Source: Oleispirillum sp965228165 (lineage in GTDB: Bacteria > Pseudomonadota > Alphaproteobacteria > Rhodospirillales > Rhodospirillaceae). From it: 64,000 bases of DNA. Every line of letters starts with the position of its first letter. Positions within the stretch are counted from its first letter, which is position 1. Both the position numbers and the translations under genes were made by a program. Location: contig CBDDHB010000002.1 in assembly GCA_965228165.1 (NCBI GenBank), positions 620,001-684,000 of the forward strand. Reading direction: 5' to 3'. The notes beneath the pieces were generated by a model. The model was not told the origin of the DNA. It saw nothing but the letters and a program-made list of their open reading frames with translations, and made no database searches. Positions 23,582 through 32,651 of the stretch are shown one piece after another.

Positions 23582-24262
23582 TCAGCTGGCCTCCTGATTG
23601 CCGAAACCCGGGACCGCGACGCGGCGCTCCAACAGGCGCAGGGCGCACACGCCCACCCAGGTGAGGATGAAATAAATGCCGCAAGCGGCCAGCGAAAGCG
23701 CCAGATGCTGATAGGTGCGGGTGGCGACGAACTGGGTACGGGCCATGATCTCGGTCGCCCCCAGGACGAAGGCCAGGGCCGAATCCTTCAGAAGGATCGA
23801 ATACTCGTTGGACCAGCCCGGCAGCGACAGGCGCAACGCCTGAGGCAGAACGATGTGCAGGATTGCCTGCGCGTCGGAAAGCCCCAACGCGCTGGCGGCG
23901 CGGAACTGCCCCTTCGACAGGGTCAGGATGGAGCCGCGAAAGATCTGCGATTGATAGGCGCCGCTGGTCATCCCCAGCACCAGGGTGGCGGCGGTCAGCG
24001 CATCGATGTTCCAGTCGAACACCTGGAACAGGCCGAAATAGAACAGAAACAGCAGCACCAGGATGGGCACGCCGCGAAAGAACCAGACATAGGTCCGCAC
24101 CAGCCAGACCAGGGGTTTCGGTCCATAGACCTGCGCCACCGCCATCGGCAGGCCGATGATCAGGCCAAGCGCCATGCCGCCCGCCACCGCCGCGACGGTC
24201 AGTCCCGCCCCGCCCAGAAGATAGGGCATCGCCCCGATCAAGACCTCGAACGCTTGCGTCAT
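23582..24262 (-). CDS. Polar amino acid ABC transporter permease (first subunit)
   Basis: The 226-residue integral membrane protein of the HisM/GlnP family has an EAA-like loop GSILTLSKGQFRAASALGLS. It is the first membrane gene after the binding protein and is followed at once by the ATPase. Substrate specificity cannot be read from the permease. Confidence 0.9.
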   Translation of the reverse strand: MTQAFEVLIGAMPYLLGGAGLTVAAVAGGMALGLIIGLPMAVAQVYGPKPLVWLVRTYVWFFRGVPILVLLFLFYFGLFQVFDWNIDALTAATLVLGMTSGAYQSQIFRGSILTLSKGQFRAASALGLSDAQAILHIVLPQALRLSLPGWSNEYSILLKDSALAFVLGATEIMARTQFVATRTYQHLALSLAACGIYFILTWVGVCALRLLERRVAVPGFGNQEAS

Positions 24263-24322
24263 GCCCCCGCCGCCGCCGTTTTGTCACACGCGCTGTTTAT
24301 ACCAGACTGCGGAAAAATCAAA

Positions 24323-24343
24323 GGCGCGGATACCGTCCGCGCC
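24323..24343 (-). terminator. Attenuating terminator between binding-protein and permease genes
   Basis: GGCGCGGA and TCCGCGCC form a perfect 8-bp stem with a five-base loop, followed on the minus strand by TTTGATTTTT. Its place, 150 bp past the binding-protein stop and before the permeases, fits partial termination that keeps binding protein in excess. Confidence 0.65.
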
Positions 24344-24497
24344 TCCATCCACCCGGAAACGGATCGGGAATTCGCTCCGGTGAGTCGGCTGGCATCGCGC
24401 TTCGAGAACCGACGCGCAGCGGACATAAAGTCCGTGAGCATCGGAAGCGCAGAACGCGGCACCAGACGACCGCCGGAGTAGAATCCTCGACCGTTTC

Positions 24498-25244
24498 TCA
24501 GGGTTTGTATTTGGCCTTCAGTTCTTCCCACTTCGGGTCGGCCTTCAGCAGCTTGTAGCCCTGGTTGAGCTTTTTCAGCAGTTCGGTATCGGCCTTGCGC
24601 ACCGCGCAACCATAGTTCTCCGGATAGCCCATCGGCCCGGCGACCTTGACCGCGACCTTGTTCTTGATCGCGTCGTTGGCGGGCGCGTCGTTCATCGCCG
24701 CGGCATCGACCCGGCCGTTCAGAAGGTCGCCGAGAATCATCTGGGCCGAGGTGTACTGGCGCACCTCGTAGTTCCAGCCCGGGTTCTTCTTGCGGTTTTC
24801 CTCAAGCCAGGATTCCTCGGCGGTGCCCTGCTGCACGCCGAGCTTCTTCTTGCCGGTGAGGATCTGTTCCGGAGTCAGCTTCGAGTCCGTCTTCACCATA
24901 TAGACGTTCTGGGTTGACCAGTAGGGATCGGTGAAGTTGACCTGCTGGGCGCGTTTTTCGGTAATCCCCATCCCCGAACAGATGAAGTCGATCTTCTTCG
25001 CCATCAGATTGGGAATGATGCCGTCCCAGGCGACCGCCTGATGCTTCACCGCGAAGCCCATCTTTTTGGCGATCCAGTCCACCGCCTCGACGTCGAAGCC
25101 CTTGGCCTTGCCGTCGGTATCGATGAAGGCGAACGGCGGGAACGCCGCGTCGATGCCGTTGATCAGGGTCTCGGCGCGCGCCGGAGAAGCCGCCACCGCC
25201 GCCATCGCGACCCCGGCGAGCAGAAGGGAAGTCATGCGTTTCAT
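24498..25244 (-). CDS. Polar amino acid ABC transporter substrate-binding protein
   Basis: This 248-residue periplasmic protein has a signal peptide ending ASPARA and an SBP_bac_3 fold. It contains FPPFAFIDTDGKAKGFDVE near the start and SGMGITEKRAQQVNFTDPY, in which the Arg normally holds the ligand alpha-carboxylate. ATG 25244 starts directly at the signal peptide. It heads the operon read toward 22145. The ligand is an amino acid by family; which one is unknown. Confidence 0.92.
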   Translation of the reverse strand: MKRMTSLLLAGVAMAAVAASPARAETLINGIDAAFPPFAFIDTDGKAKGFDVEAVDWIAKKMGFAVKHQAVAWDGIIPNLMAKKIDFICSGMGITEKRAQQVNFTDPYWSTQNVYMVKTDSKLTPEQILTGKKKLGVQQGTAEESWLEENRKKNPGWNYEVRQYTSAQMILGDLLNGRVDAAAMNDAPANDAIKNKVAVKVAGPMGYPENYGCAVRKADTELLKKLNQGYKLLKADPKWEELKAKYKP

Positions 25245-25425
25245 CTTGAAGGCACCCGTTGTTTGTGATCCCAGAAGGGGGCCGCGCCGAAGTCCTGCGC
25301 GCCGACCGCCACGCCCGGCCAGACTACCCTTACGGAATGAGCAAGGCAAACACGGAAGCCCTTGAACCGGCTTGCCCGGCGCGCTACCACCGAAGGACCG
25401 CCCCCCGGACGGAAGGAACACGCCG

Positions 25426-26550
25426 ATGCGCATCGAAACCGAGATCAAGCTGGACTTCAAGGACGTGCTGATCCGCCCCAAGCGATCGCGCCTGACCTCG
25501 CGCTCCAACGTCGATCTTTGCCGCACCTTCCGCTTCCCGCATGCCGAAGGAACCTGGACCGGGGTGCCGATCATCGCCGCCAACATGGACACCGTGGGCA
25601 GTTTCGCCATGGCGACGGCGCTGGCCCGCTTCGGCCTGATGACCGCGCTGCACAAGTTCTATGACGTCGGCGACTACGCGACGTATCTGCTGGAGCACGC
25701 CGACGCGCCGCCGCCGCCCGCCCTGGCCGCCGCCGAAAGCGTCTTCCTGTCCTTCGGCATTACCGGCCCCGACCTGGAAAAGCTGCATGCCGCCTGCGCC
25801 GACGTGCGCGCCCGTACCGGCGCGAACCCACGCTTCCTGTGCCTGGACGTCGCCAACGGCTATTCCGAACGCTTCGCCGAAACCGTCGAGGAGGTGCGCC
25901 GCGCCTATCCGCAGGCGGTGCTGATGGCGGGCAACGTGGTCACCGGCGAGATGACCGAGCAGTTGATCCTTTCCGGCGCCGACATCGTCAAGGTGGGCAT
26001 CGGCCCCGGATCGGTCTGCACCACGCGAAAGATCGCCGGGGTCGGCTATCCGCAGCTTTCGGCGGTGATCGAGTGCGCCGACGCGGCGCACGGACTGAAC
26101 GGCCTGGTCTGCGCCGACGGCGGTTGCACGATGCCGGGCGACATCGCCAAGGCGTTCGCCGGAGGCGCCGATTTCGTGATGCTGGGCGGCATGCTGGCGG
26201 GCCACGACGAAGGCGGCGGCGCCATCCTGACCCGCCGCTTCCTGACCCACGAACTGGACGAGAACGACCGCAACGTGGTGCGCACCGAAAAAACCGTCGA
26301 GTTCTATGGCATGAGTTCGGAGACCGCGATGGAAAGACACTATGGCGGCGTCGCCCTCTACCGCGCCAGCGAAGGCAAACGGGTGGAGATTCCCTATCGC
26401 GGCGCGGTCGAGGGAACGGTCCAGGAAATCCTGGGCGGCCTGCGCTCCACCTGCACCTATGTCGGGGCGCTGCGCCTGAAGGAACTGTCGAAGCGCGCCA
26501 CCTTCGTCATGGTCGGCCAACAGATCAACACCGTGTTCGGCGACGGCTGA
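25426..26550 (+). CDS. guaC: GMP reductase
   Basis: This enzyme converts GMP to IMP with NADPH, linking guanine to adenine nucleotide pools. The IMPDH/GMPR signature GIGPGSVCTTRKIAGVGYPQ carries the catalytic Cys198. CADGGCTMPGDIAKAF and MLGGMLAGHDE are the phosphate-binding and flap segments, and there are no CBS domains. At 374 residues it is a GuaC of the animal/enterobacterial type rather than IMP dehydrogenase. The ATG has AAGGAA upstream. It is divergent from the ABC operon and followed by an unrelated c-di-GMP gene. Confidence 0.92.
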   Translation: MRIETEIKLDFKDVLIRPKRSRLTSRSNVDLCRTFRFPHAEGTWTGVPIIAANMDTVGSFAMATALARFGLMTALHKFYDVGDYATYLLEHADAPPPPALAAAESVFLSFGITGPDLEKLHAACADVRARTGANPRFLCLDVANGYSERFAETVEEVRRAYPQAVLMAGNVVTGEMTEQLILSGADIVKVGIGPGSVCTTRKIAGVGYPQLSAVIECADAAHGLNGLVCADGGCTMPGDIAKAFAGGADFVMLGGMLAGHDEGGGAILTRRFLTHELDENDRNVVRTEKTVEFYGMSSETAMERHYGGVALYRASEGKRVEIPYRGAVEGTVQEILGGLRSTCTYVGALRLKELSKRATFVMVGQQINTVFGDG

Positions 26551-26663
26551 CCGCGCCGTCACCGAATCTTCACCGCCATCATCACAAAAGCTTCATCCAC
26601 GCCGCTGCATACTCGCGTCTACAGTCCGCCGGTTCCTCCACCCCAGGGATTCGAGACGACGGG

Positions 26664-29159
26664 ATGCGCGACCACCTCCGACACCACCCGGCAGGCACCG
26701 GCGGCGTTCGCCCCTGGCGTTTCGGCATCCGCGCCAAGATGTGGGCGGCGTTCGCCGCGATCGCCCTGATGGTGGTCGGCACCACCCTGGTGTCGTGGAC
26801 CAACTATCACGAGACCAACGCCTCGATGGGGCGGATCGTCAACCGCACCCTGCCGCTGATGGCCCGTCTGTCCGGCCTGGCGCAGATGGCGCAGAAGATG
26901 CTGGCCTTGACCCCGACGGTGCTGATGGCCTCGGACATCGCGGGGGTGGAACGCGCCGCCGCCACCTTCGCCTTCGCCCAGGTGCAGTTCGCCGACGCGC
27001 TGACCCAGCTGGACGGGGAAGCGACGTTGCGCCCCGATCTGGTGTCGATGCGCGCCGACGCGGCGCGCATCGACGCCGACCTGGCGTTGCTGATCTCGGC
27101 GCAGCGCCAGCGCATCCGCCTGGCGTCGTCCTTCGCCGCGGTCAGCGACCAAGTGGACGTGCTGCACCAGGAGTACCGTCTGCTCGCCGATTCGGGCGAT
27201 GCGACCCGGCCCAAGGCGCGGCAGTTCCTGCTGCTGACCAACCGCTTCCTGGTGTCGCTGGCGGAAGTCGGGCGGATCGACACCCTCGACGAGTTGGACT
27301 CCCTGGAAAACCGCCTCCGCCCCACCCTGGCGACGACCCGCGCGCTGGTCGGCCAATCCGACATGGGAACCCTGCGACAGGGGGCGGAACGCATCGTCAT
27401 GCGGATGGAAGGCTTGGCCTTCGGCGATTCCTCGCTCACCTCCCTGCGCGCCCGCGAGATCATGACCCGCGAGGTCGCGGCGCGGCGACTGACCGGCATC
27501 GCCCAGGCGGCGCGCGGCCTGGAAGACACGATCAACCGTCTGCTCCAGGGGATGGAGACGCAAGCCGTCGCCGAACGCGCCGAAACCGCCGAGAAGCTGG
27601 ACCGCAGCCAGTCGCAGCTGCTGGTCCTGGGGCTGATGAGCGGCCTCGGCTCGCTGGCGGTGGCGTTCTTCTATCTGGGGCGCGGCGTGCTCGACCGCGT
27701 CGCCCGCCTGAGCGGCGCGATGCGCAAGATCGCCGGGGGCGACCTGACCCACCCGATCAACACCGCCGGACACGACGAACTGAGCGACATGGCGCGGGAT
27801 TTGTCGGTGTTTCGCGACGCGATGGCGGAGATCAACCGCATCGCCTCGCACGACGTGCTGACCGGCCTGGGCAACCGCGCGATGCTGGACGCCCGCATCG
27901 CCCGCCACCTGGCGGAGGACCGCTGCGGCGCGCTGTTCTGCTTCAACCTGAACGGCTTCCGCGAAATCACCGAAACCTTCGGCCACGCCACCGCCGACGC
28001 GGTGCTGTGCGACCTCGCGGAACGCCTGCGCGCCTCGGTGCGTCCCGGCGACGTGGCGGCGCGGGTGGGCGGCGACCGCTTCGTCGTCGCGGCGCCGGAC
28101 TTGCGTGCGGAGGCCGATTTGCACGGCTTCGCGGCGCGTCTGGCGGCCGAACTGCGGCGGCCGGTCCGCCTGGAGGAGCTGGACCTGGAGGTCGATCCCT
28201 TCGCCGGAATCTCGCGTTATCCGGCGGACGGCGCCGCTTCCGAGGTGCTGCTGCACCGCGCCGACATGGCGATGCGCACCGGGCTGGAGGATCGCCGCTG
28301 CGCCGACGCCGCGATCTACGCCGAGGAGATCGGGGCGCGCGCGGCGCGGCTGAAGGACATCCGCACCGATTTGAAGCTCGCCATCGAACGCGGCGACTTC
28401 GCCCTGCACTACCAGCCGAAAATGCGCATCCGCACCGGCCGGATCGAGGGCGCGGAGGCGTTGGTGCGCTGGATTCATCCGCAGAAAGGGGCGATCAGCC
28501 CCGCCGACTTCATCCCGATGGCGGAAAACAGCGGCCTGATCCTGCCCCTCGGACGCTGGATTCTGCGCGAGGCCTGCCGTCAGGCGAAGGTCTGGGCGGA
28601 AGAGGACGGCACCCCCCTGCGGGTGGAGGTGAACATCTCGCCGGTGCAGTTTCTGCGCGACGACATGGCGCAGGCGGTCAGCGAGGCCCTGGCCGAAACC
28701 GGACTCGACCCCGACCTGCTGGAACTGGAAATCACCGAGGGCGTGCTGCTGCGGCACGAGGACAACGTGGCGCGGCGCATGGCGGCGGTGCACGACATGG
28801 GGGTCCGGCTCGCCATCGACGACTTCGGCACCGGCTATTCGTCGCTCAGCTACCTGAAGAAACTGCCGGTCAACACCCTGAAGATCGACCAGTCGTTCGT
28901 CCGCGCCATCGAACCCGGCAACGACGACGCGCGCATCTGCACCGCGATCATCGGCCTCGCCCACGACCTGGGCCTCGAAGTGGTGGCCGAAGGCATCGAG
29001 TGGCAAAGCCACATCGATTTCCTCAACGCCCAATCCTGCGACGTCGGCCAGGGATACTTCATCAGCCGCCCGATCCCCGCCGAAGGCGTCGCCCCCTTCC
29101 TCGCCGCCTGGAAGGACGAGCGCATGGCGCTGCGCGAGGTCGCCGCCTCCCCGGCCTGA
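26664..29159 (+). CDS. Membrane c-di-GMP phosphodiesterase (degenerate GGDEF plus EAL)
   Basis: This 831-residue protein has a membrane helix (about 25-45), a long helical periplasmic sensor, a second helix (about 310-335), HAMP (MRKIAGGDLTHPINTAGHDEL), GGDEF and EAL domains. The GGDEF motif reads GGDRF (469-473), so cyclase activity is unlikely. The EAL domain keeps its catalytic set: EALVRW (E598), NISPVQF, ELEITEG, AIDDFGTGYSSLSYLKK, LKIDQSFV, AEGIE and GQGYFISRP. It therefore probably degrades c-di-GMP, with the GGDEF half possibly sensing GTP. No strong ribosome site decides the ATG. Confidence 0.88.
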   Translation: MRDHLRHHPAGTGGVRPWRFGIRAKMWAAFAAIALMVVGTTLVSWTNYHETNASMGRIVNRTLPLMARLSGLAQMAQKMLALTPTVLMASDIAGVERAAATFAFAQVQFADALTQLDGEATLRPDLVSMRADAARIDADLALLISAQRQRIRLASSFAAVSDQVDVLHQEYRLLADSGDATRPKARQFLLLTNRFLVSLAEVGRIDTLDELDSLENRLRPTLATTRALVGQSDMGTLRQGAERIVMRMEGLAFGDSSLTSLRAREIMTREVAARRLTGIAQAARGLEDTINRLLQGMETQAVAERAETAEKLDRSQSQLLVLGLMSGLGSLAVAFFYLGRGVLDRVARLSGAMRKIAGGDLTHPINTAGHDELSDMARDLSVFRDAMAEINRIASHDVLTGLGNRAMLDARIARHLAEDRCGALFCFNLNGFREITETFGHATADAVLCDLAERLRASVRPGDVAARVGGDRFVVAAPDLRAEADLHGFAARLAAELRRPVRLEELDLEVDPFAGISRYPADGAASEVLLHRADMAMRTGLEDRRCADAAIYAEEIGARAARLKDIRTDLKLAIERGDFALHYQPKMRIRTGRIEGAEALVRWIHPQKGAISPADFIPMAENSGLILPLGRWILREACRQAKVWAEEDGTPLRVEVNISPVQFLRDDMAQAVSEALAETGLDPDLLELEITEGVLLRHEDNVARRMAAVHDMGVRLAIDDFGTGYSSLSYLKKLPVNTLKIDQSFVRAIEPGNDDARICTAIIGLAHDLGLEVVAEGIEWQSHIDFLNAQSCDVGQGYFISRPIPAEGVAPFLAAWKDERMALREVAASPA

Positions 29160-29300
29160 TGCAATACGGGACGGGACGTCACCCTCGGACTTGTTCCACG
29201 GCTGTCCGGTTTAATCCCGGCTTCTGGTCGGAACCCCGCGCGAACCCAACGTTTCCGAAGGACTCGACCGGGCAAGACACATCCCACCGTTTTTTCAATT

Positions 29301-29397
29301 CGTCATCCCCGGCCTTGTGCCGGGGATCCACGTCTTGTTTTGTAACCCATTGGAAAACAACAATTCGTGGATGACCGGGACACGCCCGGTCATGACG
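29301..29397. repeat. Palindromic intergenic repeat, copy 1
   Basis: The unit is bounded by CGTCAT and ATGACG. It contains a GC-rich hairpin at each end (CCCCGGC/GCCGGGG and CCGGG/CCCGG) around a central ACGTCTTGTTTTGTAA core. A second copy lies 132 bp downstream with the same core. It has the features of a small non-coding mobile repeat. Confidence 0.7.
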
Positions 29398-29440
29398 GAT
29401 GTGGATGCGGAACCGTCGGGCGAAAATAAACCGGACAGCC

Positions 29441-29547
29441 GTGGACTTGTTCCGAGGGTCCACGTCTTGTTTTGTAATCCATTGAGAAACAACAACTCGT
29501 GGATGCCCGTGCTGATCCCCGGGTCGAGCCCGGGGACGGGCATGACG
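29441..29547. repeat. Palindromic intergenic repeat, copy 2
   Basis: This copy shares TCCACGTCTTGTTTTGTAA (29459-29477) and the following AAACAACAA-TCGTGGATG with copy 1, then ends in a different strong hairpin (CCCCGGG/CCCGGGG) and CATGACG. The two copies fill most of the 417-bp gap between the EAL gene and the AsnC gene, which holds nothing else I can support. Confidence 0.7.
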
Positions 29548-29576
29548 ATAGGGGAAGCGGAATCGTCTGACCCGCT

Positions 29577-30053
29577 TCAGTGCGGGGTGTCGAACAGGCC
29601 GGGCGGCGCCACCTGGCGACGCACCACCCGCCTGAGCGCGATGCTGGTCTGGATCCGCGCCACCCCGGGCAACCGGGACAGGGTTTCCTTGTGCAGGCGC
29701 TCGTAATCCTCGGCGTCGCGGGCGACCACCCGCAGCAGATAGTCCGCCTGCCCCGACATCAGATAGCAGTCCATGATCTCCGGGCAGCCGCGCACCGCGT
29801 TCTCGAAGGCGGTCAGATAGTCCTCGGTCTGCCGCTCCAGGGTGATGTTGACGAAGATGCTGAGCTTTTGGCCCAACGCCGCCTCGTTGATCAGCACGGT
29901 GTAGCTGCGGATCACCCCTTGCGCCTCCAGCGCCTGCACCCGGCGCAGGCAGGCCGACGGCGACAGATGCACGCGGGCGGCCAGATCGACGTTGGTGATG
30001 CGCCCGTCCTCTTGCAGCGTGCGCAATATTTTCACGTCGATATCGTCGAGCAT
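29577..30053 (-). CDS. Lrp/AsnC-family transcriptional regulator
   Basis: The 158-residue regulator has an N-terminal winged helix (LDDIDVKILRTLQEDGRITNV, then LAARVHLSPSACLRRVQALE) and a C-terminal RAM domain (LSIFVNITLERQ, MSGQADYLLRVV) that binds small ligands such as amino acids. ATG 30053 starts exactly at the HTH; a longer upstream frame is not supported. No obvious target gene is divergent except rimO, and a candidate small RNA lies between them. Confidence 0.88.
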   Translation of the reverse strand: MLDDIDVKILRTLQEDGRITNVDLAARVHLSPSACLRRVQALEAQGVIRSYTVLINEAALGQKLSIFVNITLERQTEDYLTAFENAVRGCPEIMDCYLMSGQADYLLRVVARDAEDYERLHKETLSRLPGVARIQTSIALRRVVRRQVAPPGLFDTPH

Positions 30054-30154
30054 GGGGGCAATCCGTTGCAAAAAGTCGTCGGAAACGCAATTTTCCACGA
30101 AAATATCGCCGTTCCGCGACAGTCTTTGCAAGGATTTTTCGGCCGCCCGCGACG

Positions 30155-30247
30155 TATAATCGCGACGGACCGCATCGGCGGTGTCCGGTTGCGTTTTATT
30201 CCACAGGATAGACTGGCCCGTCGTTCGCGACGGGCCTCTTTTTTCGC
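30155..30247 (+). ncRNA. Candidate small RNA or attenuated rimO leader (promoter plus terminator)
   Basis: TATAAT at 30155-30160 is followed about 55 bp later by a strong terminator. GGCCCGTCG-TTCG-CGACGGGCC (30215-30236) is a perfect 9-bp stem with a stable TTCG loop, then TCTTTTTTCG. The implied transcript is about 70-80 nt and ends 40 bp before rimO. I see no good -35, so the promoter is less certain than the terminator. Confidence 0.4.
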
Positions 30248-30286
30248 CCATTGACGGATGCCTCGCCGGAACGTACCTAGTCGCGG

Positions 30287-31621
30287 ATGAGCAATCCTTC
30301 TCTCCACGCCGCCCCCAAGGTGGGCATCGTCAGCCTGGGCTGCCCCAAGGCCCTGGTCGATTCCGAACGCATCCTGACCCGCCTGCGCGCCGAGGGGTAC
30401 GAGATCTCCCCCACCTATGCCGACGCCGGAGCGGTGATCGTCAACACCTGCGGCTTCCTGGACAGCGCGCGCGCCGAATCCCTGGCGGCGATCGGCGAGG
30501 CGATGGCGGAAAACGGCCGGGTGATCGTCACCGGCCGCATGGGGGTGGACGAAAAGACGATCCGCTCCGCCTTTCCCGGCGTCCTGGCGGTGACCGGCCC
30601 GCACCAGTACGAAGCGGTGGTCGCGGCGGTGCACGCCGCCCTGCCGCCCGACGCCGACCCGCTGACCGCGCTGGTGCCGCCGCAGGGTCTGCGCCTGACG
30701 CCGCGCCACTATGCGTACTTGAAGATTTCCGAAGGCTGCGACCACGCCTGCGCCTTCTGCATCATCCCGCAGTTGCGCGGCGCTCTCGCCAGCCGCCCGG
30801 CGGCGAAAATCCTGGCCGAGGCCGAGGCCCTGGCCGACGCCGGGGTGCAGGAATTGCTGGTGATCTCGCAGGATACCTCGTCCTACGGGCGGGACATCGG
30901 GCACGCCGCCTCGACCTGGAAGGGGCGTCCGGTGCGCGCCCATATCCTCGACCTCGCCGAGGAACTGGGCAAGCTCGGCATCTGGGTGCGCCTGCACTAC
31001 GTCTATCCGACGCGGGAGGCCGACGACCTGATGCCGCTGATGGCCGAACGCGCCATCCTGCCCTATCTCGACATCCCCTTCCAGCACGCCAGTCCGGCGG
31101 TGTTGCGGGCGATGCGACGCCCCGGCGGCCACGAACGCCTGCTCGAACGCATCCGCGCCTGGCGGACCCAGGTGCCGGATCTGGCGCTGCGCTCGACCTT
31201 CATCGTCGGCTTCCCCGGCGAGACCGAGGACGACTTCCAGACTCTGCTCGACTGGCTGGACAAGGCCGAACTCGACCGCGTCGGCTGCTTCAAGTACGAA
31301 AACGTCGCGGGCGCGCCCGCCAACGCTCTTCCCGGCCACCTTCCCGACGACGTGAAGGAAGACCGCTGGCACCGCTTCATGCAGGCGCAGCAGGCGGTCA
31401 GCGCCCGCCGCATGGAAGCGAAAATCGGCAGCCGCATCGACGTGATCATCGACGAGGTGGACGAGGAAGGGGCGATCGGACGCTCCCACGCCGACGCGCC
31501 GGAAATCGACGGCGCGGTGTTCCTGAACGGCGCCTCCGAGGTGGCGGTCGGCGACATCGTCGAGGTCGAGGTCGAACACGCCGAAGACTACGACCTGTGG
31601 GGCAGCCGGATTTCCGGGTAA
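30287..31621 (+). CDS. rimO: Ribosomal protein S12 methylthiotransferase RimO
   Basis: RimO adds a methylthio group to the beta-carbon of Asp88 in ribosomal protein S12 using radical SAM chemistry. The 444-residue protein has the N-terminal UPF0004 domain (C19 in SLGCPKALVDSE, C55 in NTCGF), the radical SAM cluster C151-C155-C158 (EGCDHACAFC) and a C-terminal TRAM domain. The third auxiliary-cluster cysteine, normally in VTGC(M/L)G, is Arg84 (codon CGC at 30536-30538). The remainder, including VTGPHQYEAVV, is normal RimO. Loss of this ligand should impair the second Fe-S cluster unless the base is a sequencing error. Confidence 0.93.
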   Translation: MSNPSLHAAPKVGIVSLGCPKALVDSERILTRLRAEGYEISPTYADAGAVIVNTCGFLDSARAESLAAIGEAMAENGRVIVTGRMGVDEKTIRSAFPGVLAVTGPHQYEAVVAAVHAALPPDADPLTALVPPQGLRLTPRHYAYLKISEGCDHACAFCIIPQLRGALASRPAAKILAEAEALADAGVQELLVISQDTSSYGRDIGHAASTWKGRPVRAHILDLAEELGKLGIWVRLHYVYPTREADDLMPLMAERAILPYLDIPFQHASPAVLRAMRRPGGHERLLERIRAWRTQVPDLALRSTFIVGFPGETEDDFQTLLDWLDKAELDRVGCFKYENVAGAPANALPGHLPDDVKEDRWHRFMQAQQAVSARRMEAKIGSRIDVIIDEVDEEGAIGRSHADAPEIDGAVFLNGASEVAVGDIVEVEVEHAEDYDLWGSRISG

Positions 31622-31789
31622 TTCCCTCCTCCCGGTGCATTTTTTTGCAGATCACGGGCTTGCCGTGACCGCGCGCATACCCACCTGTTCCCAGATGAGG
31701 CAAGAATTGCGTGCGTCGAGTCGCGGCTGCGGCCGGATCGTGTCTCCTGGCCGCTTGATAGATTTTTCAAAAAACCTAGGGAGAGAACA

Positions 31790-32593
31790 ATGATCATTCG
31801 CAGCGGGTCCATGATCGCCGCCGCCGGTGCCTTGTTGCTGTCGGGTTGCGCCAACTGGGACGTGGACGGCACCGCCGCCATGCCGAGCAAGGGCGACGCC
31901 TTCGCCAAGGCCCTGCACAAGGAATACATCGAACGCGCCAAGTTCGAGGTGAAGGAACAGGACTGGATTTCGGTCGATTTCTTCACCGGTCGCGCCAAGC
32001 TGGCCGCCGAGGGCGCCCCGCCCGCGCCGCAGATGCCCGCCGACCGCAAACTGCAAAAGGACGTTCCGGAAATCGGCGCGGGCTACAAGCAGCTGACCGC
32101 TTCCCTCGCCGCCGGCGCGGCGAAGGTTTCCCCGGCCGCCTGCGCCAAGTCGCAGGCCTGGCTGGAACACTGGATGGAACAGGCCGAGGAAAGCCACCAG
32201 GCCGCCGACATCGCCTGGACCCGCGGCGAGTTCATGAAGGCGATCCCGGATTGCGTCGCCACCAAGCCCGTCGCCTTCCACATCTACTTCCCGTTCAACA
32301 GCGCCGCGCTGACCAAGGAAGCCAAGGCGGTGGTCGCCGACATCGTGTCGCTGTTCAAGGCCGAGAAGCCGAAGGCGGTGAACGTCGCCGGACACACCGA
32401 CACCTCGGGCAACCCCGCCCTCAACATGAAGCTGGGGATGAAGCGCGCCGACGCGGTGTCCAAGGCCCTGGCGGCGAAGGGCGTGAAGTCGGTCAAGGCG
32501 ACGTCCTACGGCGAAACCAACCTGCCGAAACCGACCCCGGACAACGTCAAGGAACAGCAGAACCGTCAGGTCGTCGTCACCTTCACCAAGTAA
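31790..32593 (+). CDS. OmpA-domain outer-membrane lipoprotein
   Basis: A lipoprotein signal (LLLSGC, lipidated C20) precedes a helical region of about 140 residues and a C-terminal OmpA peptidoglycan-binding domain (YFPFNSAALTKEA, VNVAGHTDTSGN, MKRADAV and NRQVVVTF). It is 267 residues and likely tethers the outer membrane to the cell wall. AGGGAGAG lies upstream of the ATG. It stands alone and ends in a terminator shared with the convergent DUF4198 gene. Confidence 0.88.
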   Translation: MIIRSGSMIAAAGALLLSGCANWDVDGTAAMPSKGDAFAKALHKEYIERAKFEVKEQDWISVDFFTGRAKLAAEGAPPAPQMPADRKLQKDVPEIGAGYKQLTASLAAGAAKVSPAACAKSQAWLEHWMEQAEESHQAADIAWTRGEFMKAIPDCVATKPVAFHIYFPFNSAALTKEAKAVVADIVSLFKAEKPKAVNVAGHTDTSGNPALNMKLGMKRADAVSKALAAKGVKSVKATSYGETNLPKPTPDNVKEQQNRQVVVTFTK

Positions 32594-32613
32594 GGCCGAC
32601 GATCCGAACCGCG

Positions 32614-32646
32614 AAAAAGCCCGGGGAAATCCCCGGGCCTTTTTCC
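32614..32646. terminator. Bidirectional rho-independent terminator
   Basis: GCCCGGGG and CCCCGGGC form a perfect 8-bp stem with an AAAT loop, with A5 before and T5 after it. It lies between two convergent genes and should serve both. Confidence 0.85.
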
Positions 32647-32651
32647 TGGTT

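Noticed and set aside
24263..24497. Riboswitch between binding-protein and permease genes
   Set aside because: Only one terminator hairpin is visible, with no aptamer-like set of stems.
25384..26562. 392-codon minus-strand open frame opposite guaC
   Set aside because: It is a shadow of the G+C-rich guaC gene: low-complexity Gly/Ala/Arg/His composition and no family motif.
26619..29033. 804-codon minus-strand open frame opposite the GGDEF/EAL gene
   Set aside because: Its composition mirrors the complementary strand's codon bias, and the plus-strand gene has clear catalytic motifs.
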